64,000 nt of DNA from Prevotella merdae (GCF_900290275.1 NZ_LT985323.1:539987-603986); one strand, 5' to 3'. Numbered from the stretch's first letter, positions 51,901 to 63,518 are shown. Notes: generated from the letters alone by a model not told the origin. Translations and numbers: made by a program.

Positions 51901-53322
51901 CAATGGATGAAGCTGGATAGCCTTACCCTCTATAAGCTTAGGCTGGAAGGCCTGGATACCAAGACGGTGAAGTGTAGGAGCACGGTTAAGCATAACTGGG
52001 TGACCCTTCATTACGTTCTCAAGAATATCCCAAATCACCGGCTCACGACGATCTACAATCTTCTTAGCACTCTTAACAGTCTTCACAATACCACGCTCGA
52101 TGAGCTTGCGAATAATGAACGGCTTGTAAAGCTCGGCTGCCATAAGCTTTGGCAGACCGCACTCGCCCATCTTCAACTCAGGACCTACAACGATTACCGA
52201 ACGGGCAGAATAGTCAACACGTTTACCGAGGAGGTTCTGACGGAAACGTCCCTGCTTACCCTTGAGCGAGTCAGAGAGTGACTTAAGAGGACGATTGGCA
52301 TCGCTCTTTACAGCACTCGACTTGCGAGAGTTGTCGAAGAGACTGTCCACTGCCTCCTGAAGCATACGCTTCTCGTTGCGGAGGATAACCTCAGGAGCCT
52401 TAATCTCAACAAGACGCTTCAAACGGTTGTTACGTATGATTACACGACGATAAAGGTCGTTGAGGTCGGATGTTGCAAAGCGACCACCGTCAAGCGGAAC
52501 GAGAGGACGAAGTTCTGGCGGAATAACCGGAATAATCTTCATAATCATCCACTCTGGACGGTTTACGTCCTTAGAACCGCGGAAAGCCTCTACCACCTGA
52601 AGACGCTTCAAAGCCTCAGTCTTACGCTGCTGTGACGAGTCGTTATTTGCACGGTCGCGCAATTCGTATGAAAGAGAGTCAAGGTCGAGGTTTGCAAGAA
52701 GATCGTACACAGCCTCGGCACCCATCTTAGCGATGAACTTGTTAGGATCGCTATCGTCAAGATAGTCGTTGTCTGGACCAAGCTTGTTGTCAATGATGTC
52801 CATGTACTCGTCCTCAGAGAGGAGGTCCATCTTGTGTGAACCGTTGAGCTCAAGACCCTCAGAGTCGGTGCGTCCCTCAAGAGCACCTGGCTGTATTACC
52901 ACATACTTCTCGTAGTAAACAACCTGATCGAGTTTCTTGGTAGGCATACCGAGCAGATAACCAATCTTGTTAGGTAAAGAGCGGAAGTACCAAATGTGAG
53001 CTACGGGCACAACGAGTTCTATATGTCCGCTACGCTCACGACGTACTTTTTTCTCAGTAACCTCAACACCGCATCGGTCGCACACAATACCCTTATAACG
53101 AATACGCTTGTACTTGCCGCAGGCGCACTCATAGTCACGTGTCGGACCAAAGATGCGCTCACAGAACAGACCGTCACGCTCGGGCTTGTAAGTACGATAG
53201 TTTATGGTCTCAGGCTTTGTTACCTCGCCATACGAATTCTCCAATATCTCCTCCGGAGAGGCAAGACCGATGGTTATCTTCGTGAAATTATTTTTAACTT
53301 TTGTATCTTTCTTGAAAGCCAT
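48994..53322 (-). CDS. rpoC: RNA polymerase subunit beta'
   Basis: 1442 aa. Marks: zinc ribbon [20 protein letters not shown], catalytic [16 protein letters not shown], and the C-terminal trigger-loop region [17 protein letters not shown]. Co-transcribed with rpoB, 28 bp upstream. It ends at the strong terminator described above. Confidence 0.99.
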   Translation of the reverse strand: MAFKKDTKVKNNFTKITIGLASPEEILENSYGEVTKPETINYRTYKPERDGLFCERIFGPTRDYECACGKYKRIRYKGIVCDRCGVEVTEKKVRRERSGHIELVVPVAHIWYFRSLPNKIGYLLGMPTKKLDQVVYYEKYVVIQPGALEGRTDSEGLELNGSHKMDLLSEDEYMDIIDNKLGPDNDYLDDSDPNKFIAKMGAEAVYDLLANLDLDSLSYELRDRANNDSSQQRKTEALKRLQVVEAFRGSKDVNRPEWMIMKIIPVIPPELRPLVPLDGGRFATSDLNDLYRRVIIRNNRLKRLVEIKAPEVILRNEKRMLQEAVDSLFDNSRKSSAVKSDANRPLKSLSDSLKGKQGRFRQNLLGKRVDYSARSVIVVGPELKMGECGLPKLMAAELYKPFIIRKLIERGIVKTVKSAKKIVDRREPVIWDILENVMKGHPVMLNRAPTLHRLGIQAFQPKLIEGKAIQLHPLACTAFNADFDGDQMAVHLPLSNEAILEAQILMLQSHNILNPANGAPVTVPSQDMVLGLYYITKMRPGAKGEGLTFYGDEEALIAHNEGKCDLHATVKVIVDDLVDGKLQKRMVETSVGRVIVNQIIPKEVGFFNDIISKKTLRGLISNVIKAVGMARACEFLDGIKNLGYRMAYVAGLSFNLDDIIIPPEKKEIVDRGQAEVRAIEDNYNMGFITENERYNQVIDTWTHVNNDLANILMKEMTEADQGFNAVFMMLDSGARGSKDQIKQLSGMRGLMAKPMKAGAEGHQIIENPIISNFKEGMSVLEYFIASHGARKGLADTAMKTADAGYLTRRLVDVSHDVIISEEDCGTLRGLVCTALKNGDEIVSSLGERILGRVSVHDIIHPSTGEILVHAGEEITEPVAKAIEDSPIESVEIRSVLTCESKKGVCMKCYGRNLATQRMVQLGEAVGVIAAQAIGEPGTQLTLRTFHAGGVAGNAAANASIVVKNDCKLHFEDLRVVPFVENNGEKDIDCQMVVSRLSEVHFIDPHTDITLATQNVPYGSSLYFKEGDIVKKGDLIAKWDPFNAVIVTEYAGTLRFNDVIEGITYRAETDEATGLTEKIITDSKDKSKVPTCDILDKNGEIIGTYNFPVGGHVVCEDGQTVKTGTTLVKIPRAAGSAGDITGGLPRVTELFEARNPSNPAVVSEIDGEVTMGKVKRGNREIIVTSKTGDQRKYLVSLSKQILVQEHDAVRAGTPLSDGVITPGDILAIKGPTAVQEYIVNEVQDVYRLQGVKINDKHFEIIVRQMMRKVRIDEPGDTTFLEQEMVDKLDFAEENDRIWGKKYVVNAGDSDVLKVGQIVSARKLRDENSSLKRRDLRLVEVRDTIPATSTQILQGITRAALQTKSFISAASFQETTKVLNEAAIRGKVDFLEGMKENVISGHLIPAGTGLRQWEKIVVGSKEEYDRMQANRRNVTDFSNQESAE

Positions 53323-53350
53323 ATATTTCTATAATTTAGGGATGTCGGTA

Positions 53351-56300
53351 TTAATCGAGTTTGATGCTGAGACCAAGACCGCGAAGCTCGTGCAAGAGTA
53401 CGTTGAGCGACTCTGGTATACCTGGTGTAGGCATAGGATCGCCCTTTACAATAGCCTCGTAAGCCTTTGAACGGCCAACGGTATCGTCTGACTTAATTGT
53501 CAAAATCTCCTGAAGTACGTGGCTGGCACCAAATGCCTCAATAGCCCAAACCTCCATCTCTCCGAAACGCTGTCCACCAAACTGTGCCTTACCACCAAGT
53601 GGCTGCTGAGTGATGAGCGAGTACGGACCGATTGAACGAGCGTGCATCTTGTCCTCAACCATGTGACCGAGTTTCAAGAAGTAGGTAACACCTACTGTAG
53701 CAGGCTGGTCAAAACGTTCGCCTGTCTCGCCATCATAAAGGTGTGTTGAGCAAAGGTGAGGCAGACCTGCCTTATCGGTCCACTCTGAGAGATCCTCAAG
53801 ATGAGCACCATCAAAGATAGGTGTAGCAAACTTAACACCGAGCTTGCGACCAGCAGCACCGAGGATGGCCTCGAATATCTGACCAAGGTTCATTCGAGAA
53901 GGCACACCTAGAGGGTTCAACACGAGGTCTACTGGACGTCCGTCCTCGAGGAACGGCATATCCTCCATACGTGTAATCTTAGACACGATACCCTTGTTGC
54001 CGTGACGACCAGCGAGCTTATCTCCTACACCAATCTTACGCTTCTTGGCAACATATACCTTGGCCATCTGAAGAATGCCTGAAGGCAGCTCGTCGCCGAT
54101 GGTGATGGCAAACTTCTTGCGTTTGAGCTCGGCATCGAGAAGCTTGTACTTGCGTATGTAGTTCATAATAAGCTTAGAGATGAGCTTATCGGTGTGCTCG
54201 TCGCCTGTCCAGTCGTTCGATTGTATTCCGTCGTACTCGAGGTTCTTCAACATTGTAGTTGTGAACTTGGTGCCCTTTGTGATAATCTCAGCACCAGAGT
54301 AGTCCTTGATGCCCTGTGAAGGCTTGTCCTCGGTGAGGGTAAGGAGCTTGTCGACAAGAATATCCTTCAAGTCGTCGTTCTTTGCCTCATACTCCTCGTC
54401 AATCTTGGCGAGTATCACCTTATCCTGTTTCTTCGACTCACGAGTCTTGATAGCACGTGCAAAGAGCTTCTTGTCGATAACAACACCGCTCAATGACGGG
54501 TTGGCCTTCAATGAAGAATCCTTAACGTCGCCTGCCTTGTCGCCGAAGATGGCGCGCAGAAGCTTCTCCTCCGGTGAAGGATCGCTCTCGCCCTTAGGCG
54601 AAATCTTACCGATAAGGATGTCGCCCGGCTCGATGCGTGCACCGATACGTACGATACCGTTGTCGTCGAGGTCCTTTGTGGCTTCCTCAGACACGTTAGG
54701 TATATCGCTTGTGAACTCCTCAAGACCACGCTTTGTCTCGCGCACGTCGAGCGAGTACTCGTCTACGTGTACTGATGTAAGCACGTCGTCGCGAATCATA
54801 CGCTCCGAAAGCACGATGGCATCCTCGTAGTTGTAACCCTTCCAAGGCATGTAGGCAACGAGAAGGTTGCGGCCCAATGCGAGCTCGCCATTCTCTGTAG
54901 CATAACCCTCGGTAAGGATGTCGCCCTTCTTAACACGCTGACCCTTATTGCAGATAGGACGCAAGTCGATAGTCATGTTCTGGTTGGTGCGACGGAACTT
55001 CGGTATGCGATACTCCTTGAGAGCAGGCTCGAAGCTTACAAACTCCTCGTCGTCTGTACGATCGTAGAGGATACGGATGGTTGTAGCGTCTACATACTCG
55101 ATAACACCCTCGCCCTCGGCAGTAATCATTGTACGAGAGTCCTCGCAAACTTGTTTCTCAAGACCTGTACCTACTATAGGAGCATCGTTGTGAAGCAATG
55201 GCACAGCCTGGCGCATCATGTTACATCCCATGAGCGCACGGTGACCGTCATCATGCTCCAAGAATGGGATAAGGCCTGCAGATACAGATGCAATCTGCTG
55301 CGGCGATACGTCCATAAGGTCTACCTCTGAAGGAGGCACTACTGGGAACTCGGCGTTCTGACGGCACTTAACATAGTCGCGGATAAACGAGCCATCCTCA
55401 CGCAACGGAGCGTTGCCCTGTCCTATAACGTGGTTCTCCTCCTCCTCAGCGGTGAGGTAAACAACGTTGTTGTTATCGAGGTCTACGATAGAATCCTTAA
55501 CCTTACGGTATGGAGTGGCGATGAAGCCAAGCTCGTTGATTGTAGCATATACACAGAGAGAAGAGATAAGACCGATGTTCGGACCCTCAGGGCTCTCAAT
55601 AGGACACAAACGACCATAGTGTGTATAGTGTACGTCTCGAACCTCGAAGCCTGCACGCTCACGTGAAAGACCACCAGGGCCAAGAGCTGAGAGACGACGC
55701 TTATGAGTTACCTCAGCAAGCGGATTGGTCTGGTCCATGAACTGTGACAGCGGGTTGGTACCGAAGAATGAACTTACAACGCTTGAAATAGTCTTGGCAT
55801 TGATAAGATCGGTTGGCTGGAACACCTCATTGTCACGTACATTCATGCGCTCGCGGATAGTGCGGCTCATACGTGCCAGACCTATTGAGAACTGGTTGCT
55901 CAACTGCTCGCCCACAGTACGAACACGACGGTTAGAAAGGTGGTCGATATCGTCAACAGTGGCGTTAGAGTTAACCAGCTGGATAAGATACTTAATAATT
56001 TCGATTACATCATCCTTAGTAAGAACACGAACATCAGAGTCTGTATCAAGACCGAGCTTCTTATTTATACGGTAGCGTCCTACCTCGCCAAGGTCGTAGC
56101 GCTTGTCCGAGAAGAAGAGGTTCTGGAATACCTCACGCGCTGATGCGTCATCAGCAGGGTCGGCATTACGCAACTGGCGATAAATATAAAGCACAGCTTC
56201 TTTCTCCGAGTTTGACGGGTCCTTAGCAAGAGTGTTAAAGATGATGGCATACTTGTTGGCAGCCTCGGCATCCTTATGAAGAAGTATTGATGATGTGCCC

Positions 56301-57163
56301 GACTCGAGAATATCTTCTACGTTATCCTCTGTGAGCTCGGTCTCACGCTCCATGATTACCTCATTACGCTCGATAGAAACAACCTCACCAGTATCCTCGT
56401 CTACGAAGTCCTCATTCCACGACTTCAGTACGCGTGCGGCAAGTTTGCGACCGATGGCAGCCTTCATGTTCTTCTTGTTTACCTTCATCTCCTCAGCAAG
56501 GTCGAATATCTGTAGGATATCCTTATCCTGCTCGTAGCCCATAGCACGCAGAAGAGTTGTAACAGGCAACTTCTTCTTACGGTCAATATAGGCATACATC
56601 ACGTTGTTGATGTCAGTGGCAAACTCAATCCATGAACCCTTGAACGGGATAATACGGGCAGAATAAAGAACAGTGCCATTTGCATGTACACCCTGACCGA
56701 AGAACACACCAGGTGAACGGTGCAACTGCGAAACAACTACACGCTCGGCACCATTGATTACGAAGGTACCGTTGTCTGTCATATAAGGGATTGTGCCAAG
56801 GAATACGTCCTGTATGAATGTGCCAAAATCCTCATGGTCAGGATCTGTACAGTACAGTTTCATCTTAGCCTTCAAAGGTACGCTATATGTAAGACCACGT
56901 TCAAGACATTCGTCAATAGAGTAGCGAGGCGGGTCAATATAGTAATCCAAGAACTCAAGAACGAAATTATTGCGTGTATCGGTAATAGGGAAGTTCTCGG
57001 CGAACACCTTATACAAACCGTCATTCTTGCGTTCCTCAGGCGGAGTGTCTAACTGTAAGAAATCCTTGAAAGACTTTAACTGCACATCGAGAAAATCCGG
57101 GTAGGGCAACGGATTATGGACGCTGGCAAAATTTACTCTGTTATCAACAATTTTTGAAGCCAT
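53351..57163 (-). CDS. rpoB: RNA polymerase subunit beta
   Basis: 1270 aa. Marks: rifampicin pocket [39 protein letters not shown] (Asp, His and Ser at the E. coli 516/526/531 sites are the susceptible residues) and [14 protein letters not shown] near the C-terminus. A 180-bp spacer with a hairpin and T-run separates it from rplL. Confidence 0.99.
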   Translation of the reverse strand: MASKIVDNRVNFASVHNPLPYPDFLDVQLKSFKDFLQLDTPPEERKNDGLYKVFAENFPITDTRNNFVLEFLDYYIDPPRYSIDECLERGLTYSVPLKAKMKLYCTDPDHEDFGTFIQDVFLGTIPYMTDNGTFVINGAERVVVSQLHRSPGVFFGQGVHANGTVLYSARIIPFKGSWIEFATDINNVMYAYIDRKKKLPVTTLLRAMGYEQDKDILQIFDLAEEMKVNKKNMKAAIGRKLAARVLKSWNEDFVDEDTGEVVSIERNEVIMERETELTEDNVEDILESGTSSILLHKDAEAANKYAIIFNTLAKDPSNSEKEAVLYIYRQLRNADPADDASAREVFQNLFFSDKRYDLGEVGRYRINKKLGLDTDSDVRVLTKDDVIEIIKYLIQLVNSNATVDDIDHLSNRRVRTVGEQLSNQFSIGLARMSRTIRERMNVRDNEVFQPTDLINAKTISSVVSSFFGTNPLSQFMDQTNPLAEVTHKRRLSALGPGGLSRERAGFEVRDVHYTHYGRLCPIESPEGPNIGLISSLCVYATINELGFIATPYRKVKDSIVDLDNNNVVYLTAEEEENHVIGQGNAPLREDGSFIRDYVKCRQNAEFPVVPPSEVDLMDVSPQQIASVSAGLIPFLEHDDGHRALMGCNMMRQAVPLLHNDAPIVGTGLEKQVCEDSRTMITAEGEGVIEYVDATTIRILYDRTDDEEFVSFEPALKEYRIPKFRRTNQNMTIDLRPICNKGQRVKKGDILTEGYATENGELALGRNLLVAYMPWKGYNYEDAIVLSERMIRDDVLTSVHVDEYSLDVRETKRGLEEFTSDIPNVSEEATKDLDDNGIVRIGARIEPGDILIGKISPKGESDPSPEEKLLRAIFGDKAGDVKDSSLKANPSLSGVVIDKKLFARAIKTRESKKQDKVILAKIDEEYEAKNDDLKDILVDKLLTLTEDKPSQGIKDYSGAEIITKGTKFTTTMLKNLEYDGIQSNDWTGDEHTDKLISKLIMNYIRKYKLLDAELKRKKFAITIGDELPSGILQMAKVYVAKKRKIGVGDKLAGRHGNKGIVSKITRMEDMPFLEDGRPVDLVLNPLGVPSRMNLGQIFEAILGAAGRKLGVKFATPIFDGAHLEDLSEWTDKAGLPHLCSTHLYDGETGERFDQPATVGVTYFLKLGHMVEDKMHARSIGPYSLITQQPLGGKAQFGGQRFGEMEVWAIEAFGASHVLQEILTIKSDDTVGRSKAYEAIVKGDPMPTPGIPESLNVLLHELRGLGLSIKLD

Positions 57164-57210
57164 CAGAAGAATTTATAGGGTGATAAAATCAATATAATGT
57201 GAAAAGACAC

Positions 57211-57248
57211 AAAAAGGTTAGGACCCGCCTACTTGGAAGATCCTAACC
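57211..57248 (-). terminator. attenuator-like hairpin between rplL and rpoB
   Basis: GGTTAGGA (57248-57241 on the minus strand) pairs with TCCTAACC (57223-57216), followed on the minus strand by TTTTT (57215-57211) and TTTT. Placed 96 bp after rplL and about 48 bp before rpoB, it matches the position of the known rplL-rpoB attenuator in E. coli. A second weaker stem-loop (GCATTACGCAC/GTGTAATGC) lies at 57291-57340. Confidence 0.7.
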
Positions 57249-57343
57249 ATATAAGAAAATTTCACGAAAGATTGCCGCTTCTATGTTTGTATGCATTACG
57301 CACTTACGGCAACTTCTCGTTGGGTTGTCTGTGTAATGCGAGA

Positions 57344-57718
57344 TTACTTGATCTCTACCTTAGCACCAGCAGCCTCGATAGTCTTCTTCAAGTTCTCAGC
57401 CTCGTCCTTAGAGATGCCTTCCTTGATCTTAGCAGGAGCGCCGTCTACGAGATCCTTAGCTTCCTTCAAGCCAAGACCGCAAGCTTCCTTAACTGCCTTT
57501 ACTACCTGGAGCTTAGCAGCACCTGCCTCAGCGAGGATAACATCGAAAGATGTCTTCTCCTCAGCTGCCTCACCTGCTGCAGCAGGACCAGCAGCTACAG
57601 CTACAGCTGCAGCAGCAGGCTCAATACCATACTCGTCCTTGAGGACTGTTGCCAACTCATTTACTTCCTTTACTGTAAGATTTACCAATTCTTCAGCAAT
57701 AGCTTTAATATCTGCCAT
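57344..57718 (-). CDS. rplL: ribosomal protein L7/L12
   Basis: 124 aa of the stalk protein. N-terminal dimer domain [22 protein letters not shown], Ala/Gly hinge ([20 protein letters not shown]) and C-terminal domain with [25 protein letters not shown], which contacts translation factors. It follows rplJ by 55 bp. Confidence 0.99.
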   Translation of the reverse strand: MADIKAIAEELVNLTVKEVNELATVLKDEYGIEPAAAAVAVAAGPAAAGEAAEEKTSFDVILAEAGAAKLQVVKAVKEACGLGLKEAKDLVDGAPAKIKEGISKDEAENLKKTIEAAGAKVEIK

Positions 57719-57773
57719 TTTATTTTAAATTTTAATTGTTTTTAATATTAATGTTTTGTGACTTGGAGTTGAA

Positions 57774-58289
57774 TTATTCAGGACGCTCGCCCAAAGTCTT
57801 AAGCACACCATGGATAGTGTTTGCGCCTGACTGAAGAGCAGAAACAACGTTCTTGGCAGGAGACTGCAGCAATGCCACGATATCTGCGATAACCTCGTTC
57901 TTGCTCTTGAGAGCTACAAGTGCCTCAAGCTGATCTGCACCGAAGATTGTCTCCTCAGCATAAGCAGCCTTGAGTGTAGGAATGCCCTCTTTCTTGTATT
58001 CCTTAAGCAGCTTTGCAGGTACGTTTGCAGTGTTGCAGAACATCACAGCTGTAGTACCCTTAAGTGCGCCATACATCGGCTCGAAATCTACGTCTGATGC
58101 TTGGAAAGCCTCACGGAGAAGGCTGTTCTTAACGACGATCATCTTGATCTCGTTCTTGAAGCACTTGCGACGAAGATTGCTTGTTGCCTCGGCGTTGAGA
58201 CCAGCGAGGTCTACGAGGTAAAAGTGAGGATATTCCTTCAACTTCGCACCGAGCTCAGCAATAATAGTATCTTTTACTTCTTTCTTCAT
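57774..58289 (-). CDS. rplJ: ribosomal protein L10
   Basis: 171 aa. Holds the L7/L12 stalk on 23S rRNA. Start MKKEVKDTIIAELGAKLKEYP; marks LAGLNAEATSNLRRKCFKNEIKMIVVKNSLL and a C-terminal helix (NVVSALQSGANTIHGVLKTL) that binds L12. It starts 18 bp after rplA, so there is no long autoregulatory leader between rplA and rplJ. Confidence 0.98.
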   Translation of the reverse strand: MKKEVKDTIIAELGAKLKEYPHFYLVDLAGLNAEATSNLRRKCFKNEIKMIVVKNSLLREAFQASDVDFEPMYGALKGTTAVMFCNTANVPAKLLKEYKKEGIPTLKAAYAEETIFGADQLEALVALKSKNEVIADIVALLQSPAKNVVSALQSGANTIHGVLKTLGERPE

Positions 58290-58307
58290 TTTACAAAACT
58301 TTTAGAG

Positions 58308-58997
58308 TTACTCAACTGATTTAGGATCAACCTTGATACCCTTACTCATAGTGCTCGAAATAAAGATACTCTTGATGTATGTACCTTTAGCAGCAGCAGG
58401 CTTGAGCTTAATAATGGTAGCGATAAACTCCTTAGCATTCTGATAGATCTGCTCTGGAGTGAAGCTAACCTTACCGATTGATGTGTGGACGATACCAGCC
58501 TTATCAACCTTAAAGTCAATCTTACCCTGCTTTACTTCCTTAACTGCCTTAGCAACGTCCATAGTTACAGTACCGCTCTTAGGGTTAGGCATCAATCCAC
58601 GAGGACCGAGGATACGGCCGATAGGACCAATCTTACCCATGCAAGAAGGCATTGTGATGATAACGTCGACGTCTGTCCAACCACCCTTGATCTTCTCGAT
58701 ATACTCGTCAAGACCTACATAGTCGGCACCTGCCTCCTTAGCGGCGGCTTCCTGATCAGGAGTACAGAGAGCGAGCACGCGTGTTACTTTACCAGTTCCG
58801 GCAGGCAGTGAAACCACGCCACGAACCATCTGGTTAGCCTTACGCGGGTCAACGCCCAAGCGTACATCAATATCGAGAGAAGCGTCGAACTTGGTAGTGG
58901 TAATTTCCTTTACCAGCTCTGAAGCCTCTTTCAGTGTGTATGCCTTCCCTGCTTCAACCTTATCAGCTACTGATTTTTGATTTTTTGTCAGTTTCAT
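58308..58997 (-). CDS. rplA: ribosomal protein L1
   Basis: 229 aa. Binds the 23S stalk and represses its own operon in most bacteria. Marks: [34 protein letters not shown] and [36 protein letters not shown]. Gap of 19 bp to rplK. Confidence 0.98.
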   Translation of the reverse strand: MKLTKNQKSVADKVEAGKAYTLKEASELVKEITTTKFDASLDIDVRLGVDPRKANQMVRGVVSLPAGTGKVTRVLALCTPDQEAAAKEAGADYVGLDEYIEKIKGGWTDVDVIITMPSCMGKIGPIGRILGPRGLMPNPKSGTVTMDVAKAVKEVKQGKIDFKVDKAGIVHTSIGKVSFTPEQIYQNAKEFIATIIKLKPAAAKGTYIKSIFISSTMSKGIKVDPKSVE

Positions 58998-59016
58998 TTC
59001 TTAAAAATTGAAGTTA

Positions 59017-59460
59017 TTAAACATTTTCAGGGAAGTCTCCCTCTACAGTGATACCCATACTTCTAGCTGTTCCTGCAACAAGGCGCATAGCCGATGCTAC
59101 AGTAAAGCAGTTAAGATCCTTCAGTTTGTCTTCAGCGATTGCTTTTACCTGCTCCCAAGTTACTTTACCAACTTTCTGGCGGTTAGGCTGCGCTGAGCCA
59201 CTCTTCACTTTGGCTGCCTCTTTCAGCTGAACAGCTGCAGGAGGAGTCTTAAGTTCGAAGCTGAATGATTTATCGGTGTAGTAAGTGATAACAACAGGAA
59301 TTATCTTACCTGCCTTATCCTGGGTTCTGGCGTTGAACTCTTTGCAGAATCCCATGATGTTGATACCCTTAGAACCAAGTGCAGGTCCTACTGGAGGAGA
59401 AGGATTCGCAGCGCCACCTTTAATCTGTAATTTGATTAATCCAGCAACTTCTTTAGCCAT
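59017..59460 (-). CDS. rplK: ribosomal protein L11
   Basis: 147 aa. Marks: [40 protein letters not shown] (N-domain, thiostrepton site) and [12 protein letters not shown] at the C-terminus. Follows nusG by 62 bp, continuing the secE-nusG-rplKAJL-rpoBC order. Confidence 0.98.
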   Translation of the reverse strand: MAKEVAGLIKLQIKGGAANPSPPVGPALGSKGINIMGFCKEFNARTQDKAGKIIPVVITYYTDKSFSFELKTPPAAVQLKEAAKVKSGSAQPNRQKVGKVTWEQVKAIAEDKLKDLNCFTVASAMRLVAGTARSMGITVEGDFPENV

Positions 59461-59522
59461 TTTGTCTGTTAATATTTAATTTGATTAATATAAAAGAATT
59501 CTCACGCGTCCGTAACAATGCG

Positions 59523-60068
59523 TTAGCCTTCTTTTTCGACTTGCATAAAACCAAGCTCTAACGGAGTCTTACGTCCGAAGATCTTGACCATCACCTTAAG
59601 TTTGCGCTTCTCGACGTTCACCTCTTCGATGACGCCACTGAAGCCTGAGAATGGACCATCTGTAACCTTAACAGTCTCATCAACCATATAAGGCACATCT
59701 ATGTTCTCTTCAATCTCTGTCTCCTCGCATGTACCGAGCATACGGTTGATCTCACTTTGGGGAACTGGTGAAGGATTATCCAAACCGCCAAGAAAACCTA
59801 ACACATTAGGCGAGAAACGCAGCGTGTGAGCCACGTCGCCTACAAGGGCTGCTTCTACAAAGACATAGCCTGGAAGAGAAATCTTCTCCTTAACTACTCG
59901 CTTTCCATTACGCAAAGATGCGTGCTTCTCAAGAGGAAGAACCACCTGCGAAACATGCTCCTGAAGTAACGGATTGTGCTTAATTTCAGCGTCGAGGTAT
60001 TCTTTTACCTTGAACTCCTTGCCGCTTGCAGCACGAAGCACATACCATTTCTTTTCTGTTTTAGCCAT
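59523..60068 (-). CDS. nusG: transcription elongation/termination factor NusG
   Basis: 181 aa. N-terminal NGN domain (KKWYVLRAASGKEFKVKEYLDAEIK, PLEKHASLRNGKRVV, LPGYVFVEAALV) and KOW domain (TDGPFSGFSGVIEEVNVEKRKLKVMVKIFGRKTPLEL). Operon position beside secE marks it as the housekeeping NusG, not a capsule UpxY paralogue. Confidence 0.98.
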   Translation of the reverse strand: MAKTEKKWYVLRAASGKEFKVKEYLDAEIKHNPLLQEHVSQVVLPLEKHASLRNGKRVVKEKISLPGYVFVEAALVGDVAHTLRFSPNVLGFLGGLDNPSPVPQSEINRMLGTCEETEIEENIDVPYMVDETVKVTDGPFSGFSGVIEEVNVEKRKLKVMVKIFGRKTPLELGFMQVEKEG

Positions 60069-60080
60069 TTTCTTGAACGA

Positions 60081-60272
60081 TTAACCTGAGTATACCATTC
60101 CCATAACCCATCTAAAGAGAGAGTCCATAGCGAACACCACTACTGCAATGACAAGGGAAGCAGATAATACAATCACTGCACTGTGGTTGAGTTCAGCATA
60201 CTTTGGCCAAGTTGTTTTATGCGCAAGTTCGTCGTAACAACACTTGCAATAATTTACAAACTTTTTGAACAT
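60081..60272 (-). CDS. secE: preprotein translocase subunit SecE
   Basis: 63 aa with one membrane helix (HSAVIVLSASLVIAVVVFAMDSLFRWVM), preceded by the amphipathic KCCYDELAHKTTWPKYAEL motif of short SecE forms. Completes SecYEG with subunits encoded elsewhere. Gap of 12 bp to nusG. Confidence 0.96.
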   Translation of the reverse strand: MFKKFVNYCKCCYDELAHKTTWPKYAELNHSAVIVLSASLVIAVVVFAMDSLFRWVMGMVYSG

Positions 60273-60288
60273 ATTATCTTCTATTTTG

Positions 60289-60361
60289 CACGGGAAGAGA
60301 GGCTCGAACTCCCGACACCTGGTTTTGGAGACCAGTGCTCTACCAACTGAGCTATTCCCGT
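60289..60361 (-). tRNA. tRNA-Trp (CCA)
   Basis: 73 nt. Acceptor ACGGGAA/TTCCCGT, D-arm GCTCAGTTGGTAGAGC, anticodon loop CTCCAAA, T-arm GGAGTTCGAGCCTC. Between tuf and secE, as in many Bacteroidota. Confidence 0.97.
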
Positions 60362-60451
60362 AGGATAGTTCCCGATGCTAAAAGCAGTACGGGAACTATT
60401 ATTATTTTAGTAAGCTACCCTTTCGGGCAACTGGCTAATCAACTAATTGTA

Positions 60452-61642
60452 TTAGTCCTCGAGGATCTTTGTGATCTGACCTGAACCTACTGTACGGCCA
60501 CCCTCACGGATAGCGAAACGGAGGCCCTCGTTGAGAGCTACAGCGTAGATAAGCTCAACCTCGATCTCTACGTTATCACCAGGCATTACCATCTCAACTC
60601 CCTCAGGAAGCTTGATCTCACCGGTGCAGTCCATAGTACGGAGGTAGAACTGAGGACGATACTTGTTGCCGAATGGAGTGTGACGACCACCCTCTTCCTT
60701 CTTCAAAACATAGATAGAAGCCTTGAAGTGCTTGTGAGGCTTGATCTGACCCGGGTGGCAGAGTACCATACCGCGCTTGATCTCGTTCTTGTCGATACCA
60801 CGGAGGAGCAGACCAACGTTATCGCCAGCTTCACCTTCTTCGAGGATCTTACGGAACATCTCAACACCAGTAACAACACACTTCTTATCCTCACCAAGAC
60901 CAAGGAGCTCAGTCTCGTCGCCTACCTTAACACGGCCAGTCTCGATACGACCAGTAGCAACAGTACCACGACCTGTGATTGAGAATACGTCCTCGATAGG
61001 CATCAAGAATGGTTTGTCAAGATCACGTGGAGGCTCCTGAATCCATGTATCAACAGCGTCCATAAGCTCCATTACCTTGTCAGTCCACTTCTCTACACCG
61101 TTAAGTGCACCAAGAGCAGAACCACGGATGATAGGAGTCTCTTCCTCATAACCATACTGGTCAAGAATCTCGCGGACCTCCATCTCAACAAGCTCGAGCA
61201 TCTCCTCGTCCTCTACCATATCGCACTTGTTCAAGAAAACAACCATGCGAGGTACGTTTACCTGACGAGCGAGAAGTACGTGCTCACGTGTCTGAGGCAT
61301 AGGACCATCAGTAGCAGCAACAACAAGGATAGCACCGTCCATCTGAGCAGCACCAGTTACCATGTTCTTTACATAGTCGGCGTGACCCGGGCAGTCTACG
61401 TGAGCGTAGTGACGCTTAGCTGTTTCGTACTCGATGTGAGCAGAGTTGATAGTGATACCACGCTCTTTCTCCTCAGGAGCGTTATCGATCTGGTCGAAAG
61501 ACTTAACTTCCTCGCCGCCGAAACCCTTATCGTGAAGAGTCTTAGAGATGGCAGCAGTAAGAGTGGTCTTACCATGGTCAACGTGACCAATTGTACCAAT
61601 GTTTACGTGCGGTTTGGTGCGCACAAATGTTTCTTTAGCCAT
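60452..61642 (-). CDS. tuf: elongation factor Tu
   Basis: 396 aa GTPase that brings aminoacyl-tRNA to the ribosome. G-motifs: GHVDHGKTT (G1), RGITIN (G2), DCPGH (G3), NKCDMV (G4) and SAL (G5). Encoded between the Thr tRNA and the Trp tRNA on one transcript. Confidence 0.99.
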   Translation of the reverse strand: MAKETFVRTKPHVNIGTIGHVDHGKTTLTAAISKTLHDKGFGGEEVKSFDQIDNAPEEKERGITINSAHIEYETAKRHYAHVDCPGHADYVKNMVTGAAQMDGAILVVAATDGPMPQTREHVLLARQVNVPRMVVFLNKCDMVEDEEMLELVEMEVREILDQYGYEEETPIIRGSALGALNGVEKWTDKVMELMDAVDTWIQEPPRDLDKPFLMPIEDVFSITGRGTVATGRIETGRVKVGDETELLGLGEDKKCVVTGVEMFRKILEEGEAGDNVGLLLRGIDKNEIKRGMVLCHPGQIKPHKHFKASIYVLKKEEGGRHTPFGNKYRPQFYLRTMDCTGEIKLPEGVEMVMPGDNVEIEVELIYAVALNEGLRFAIREGGRTVGSGQITKILED

Positions 61643-61712
61643 AGCTTTTTATTTTATATATAAATTGTTTAATCTGTTTTTCTTCAAATTCTTTGATTAG
61701 AAACTGAAGCAG

Positions 61713-61784
<72 letters not shown>

Positions 61785-61791
61785 AACTTAG

Positions 61792-61864
61792 AGCGGAAAA
61801 CGGGGCTCAAACCCGCGACCCCCAGCTTGGAAGGCTAGTGCTCTATCAACTGAGCTATTTCCGC
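61792..61864 (-). tRNA. tRNA-Gly (TCC)
   Basis: 73 nt. Acceptor GCGGAAA/TTTCCGC, anticodon loop CTTCCAA, T-arm with GTTTGAGCC. Reads GGA/GGG codons. 7 bp upstream of the Thr tRNA. Confidence 0.96.
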
Positions 61865-61880
61865 AAAAGTTAAATGAAAG

Positions 61881-61962
61881 TGGGTGGTGATGGATTCGAA
61901 CCACCGAAGGCATCGCCAGCAGATTTACAGTCTGCCCCATTTGGCCACTCTGGTAACCACCC
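61881..61962 (-). tRNA. tRNA-Tyr (GTA)
   Basis: 82 nt with a long variable arm (class II). Acceptor GGGTGGT/ATCACC-type stem, anticodon stem GCAGA/TCTGC with loop CTGTAAA. T-arm GGTTCGAATCC. Confidence 0.96.
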
Positions 61963-62042
61963 TTCCATGAAATAAATTAATCGCTCCAAAAAGTAGGTTA
62001 GCGAGAAGAAAAACTGCGTTCAGTAATTCCGTTTGTTTCTTG

Positions 62043-62116
62043 AGCCTCTTGTCGGATTCGAACCAACGACCCCGAGATTACAAATCACGTGCTCTGGCCA
62101 ACTGAGCTAAAGAGGC
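62043..62116 (-). tRNA. tRNA-Thr (TGT)
   Basis: 74 nt. Acceptor GCCTCTT/AAGAGGC, anticodon loop TTTGTAA, T-arm GGTTCGAATCC. One T-T mismatch in the anticodon stem. First gene of the tRNA-tuf transcript. Confidence 0.95.
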
Positions 62117-62168
62117 AAAATCCTTGCAGCCGTTAAGCCACCATTTAGGACCTGTTCTAAAACGGCTG

Positions 62169-62199
62169 CAAAGATACGACTTATTTTTTATTCACCAAA
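62169..62199 (-). promoter_or_regulatory. promoter of the tRNA-tuf-secE operon
   Basis: Minus-strand TTTG (62199-62196), 19-bp spacer, TATCTTTG (62176-62169). Full consensus; transcription should begin about 62162-62165, some 48 bp before the first tRNA. Confidence 0.72.
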
Positions 62200-62216
62200 A
62201 CTTTTCGGTATTTTTT

Positions 62217-62516
62217 TTACTTATTCCTTGTTTTTTCTTTAAATTTAGTCAATTGAACCTTCATTGCGTCCACACAGAGATCTACCCCCTCCTCAAATGT
62301 GTCGCATGTCTTCTCCACAAAGAGTGCCTGTCCGGGAACAGCTACCGTTAGGCTTGTTTCCTTATTATTGGATGTAGCAGGCTTTACAACTTTAAGCTGT
62401 ACCTCTGCTGTCTTGATGTCTTCGAATGTCTTCTCTAATTTTGCTACTTTCTTCTCGATGAATTCTTGCAGCTTCTCTGTTGCGTCAAAATGGATTGACT
62501 GAATCTTGATCTCCAT
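62217..62516 (-). CDS. hpf: ribosome hibernation-promoting factor, short form
   Basis: 99 aa. Binds the small subunit of idle ribosomes. Marks: MEIKIQSIHFDATEKLQEFIEKKVAKLEK and AEVQLKVVKP, VEKTCDTFEEGVDLCVDAMKVQL. Only the N-terminal HPF domain is present. An AGGAGG Shine-Dalgarno precedes the ATG (about 62520-62528), unusual in this phylum. Confidence 0.95.
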   Translation of the reverse strand: MEIKIQSIHFDATEKLQEFIEKKVAKLEKTFEDIKTAEVQLKVVKPATSNNKETSLTVAVPGQALFVEKTCDTFEEGVDLCVDAMKVQLTKFKEKTRNK

Positions 62517-62605
62517 AGTGTCCTCCTTTTCTTTGTTAAGGTTTTTACTTATGTTTATTTCTTATATATATAATAAGGTGTAGTAGATTTACAATCCTCG
62601 AGACT

Positions 62606-63493
62606 TTACTCTCTGGGATGCGCCTTACTATAAATCTGTTTTAGTTGTTCGAATGTTGTATGTGTATATATCTCGGTTGTGGATAGACTGTTATGACCCA
62701 GCAACTTCTGCACACTCTCTATATCTGCCCCATTGTTCAGCATCGCAGTGGCAAATGAGTGACGCAATACATGCGGTGAACGCTTATTAATATTAGGTAC
62801 AGCCGACAACTGCTCTCTCACAAGCAACCTTACCTGTTCGTACCTCAAGCGTCGCCCTTTATTATTAATAAAAAAGGCGGATGTCTCACGTTTTAAGACT
62901 TGCGCGTCGCGCATATGTTTGTACTCTTGCATTTGCACGCTCAGCTTGTCGCCAAACGGAACAATGCGTTGCTTATTGCCTTTGCCGGTAACACGAAGCT
63001 CACAGCGTTGGAAGTCAATTGACGCATCGTCAAGACCTATCAGCTCACTCACTCGCAGTCCTGTTTCATAGAACACCGCAAGTATAGTGCGCGTGCGCAC
63101 ACTGTCGTAGCTATCATTCCACTCTGCATTGTCAAGAAGTTTGTCCATATCGCTCTCGCTTACAAACTGAGGTAGCCTTCTGTGCTTCTTTGGAGCATGT
63201 ACGGCATGAGCTGGGTCATGGTCTACCATTCCTCTTGACAGCGCATATCGGTACATCGACTTCACCGCACTAAGCCGTCTACATATAGATGTGGCGGCAT
63301 TGCCTTTATCCATCATGTCCTCCATCCATGCCCGGATGATGTCGCTGTCTACATTATCGAAGGTGATGTCCTGGTTCAGACTTTTTATGTATTTCTCAAA
63401 CTTGCAGATATCCATGCGGTAGCTCTCCACGGTCTCGTCAGAGCGGTTGCGCTCGTATCGCATATAATCCAAGAAACTGTCTAAATTCAACAT
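62606..63493 (-). CDS. xerC: tyrosine recombinase XerC/XerD-type
   Basis: 295 aa. N-terminal SAM-like domain (DSFLDYMRYERNRSDETVESYRMDI) and C-terminal catalytic domain with Arg (YETGLRVSELIGL), HVLRHSFATAML (H-x-x-R) and the Tyr box LLGHNSLSTTEIYTH. Likely resolves chromosome dimers at dif. Two Xer proteins exist in most Bacteroidota; which one this is cannot be told here. The gap to hpf is 89 bp. Confidence 0.93.
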   Translation of the reverse strand: MLNLDSFLDYMRYERNRSDETVESYRMDICKFEKYIKSLNQDITFDNVDSDIIRAWMEDMMDKGNAATSICRRLSAVKSMYRYALSRGMVDHDPAHAVHAPKKHRRLPQFVSESDMDKLLDNAEWNDSYDSVRTRTILAVFYETGLRVSELIGLDDASIDFQRCELRVTGKGNKQRIVPFGDKLSVQMQEYKHMRDAQVLKRETSAFFINNKGRRLRYEQVRLLVREQLSAVPNINKRSPHVLRHSFATAMLNNGADIESVQKLLGHNSLSTTEIYTHTTFEQLKQIYSKAHPRE

Positions 63494-63518
63494 TGCCGTC
63501 GATTGTTTATTTCGTTTA

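Noticed and set aside
55560..55760. Rifampicin-resistance mutation in rpoB
   Set aside because: Asp, His and Ser at the usual resistance sites match the susceptible sequence.
62127..62170. GC-rich hairpin upstream of the first tRNA as a regulatory leader
   Set aside because: The predicted transcript start (about 62162-62165) lies inside one arm, so a complete stem would not be made in the RNA.
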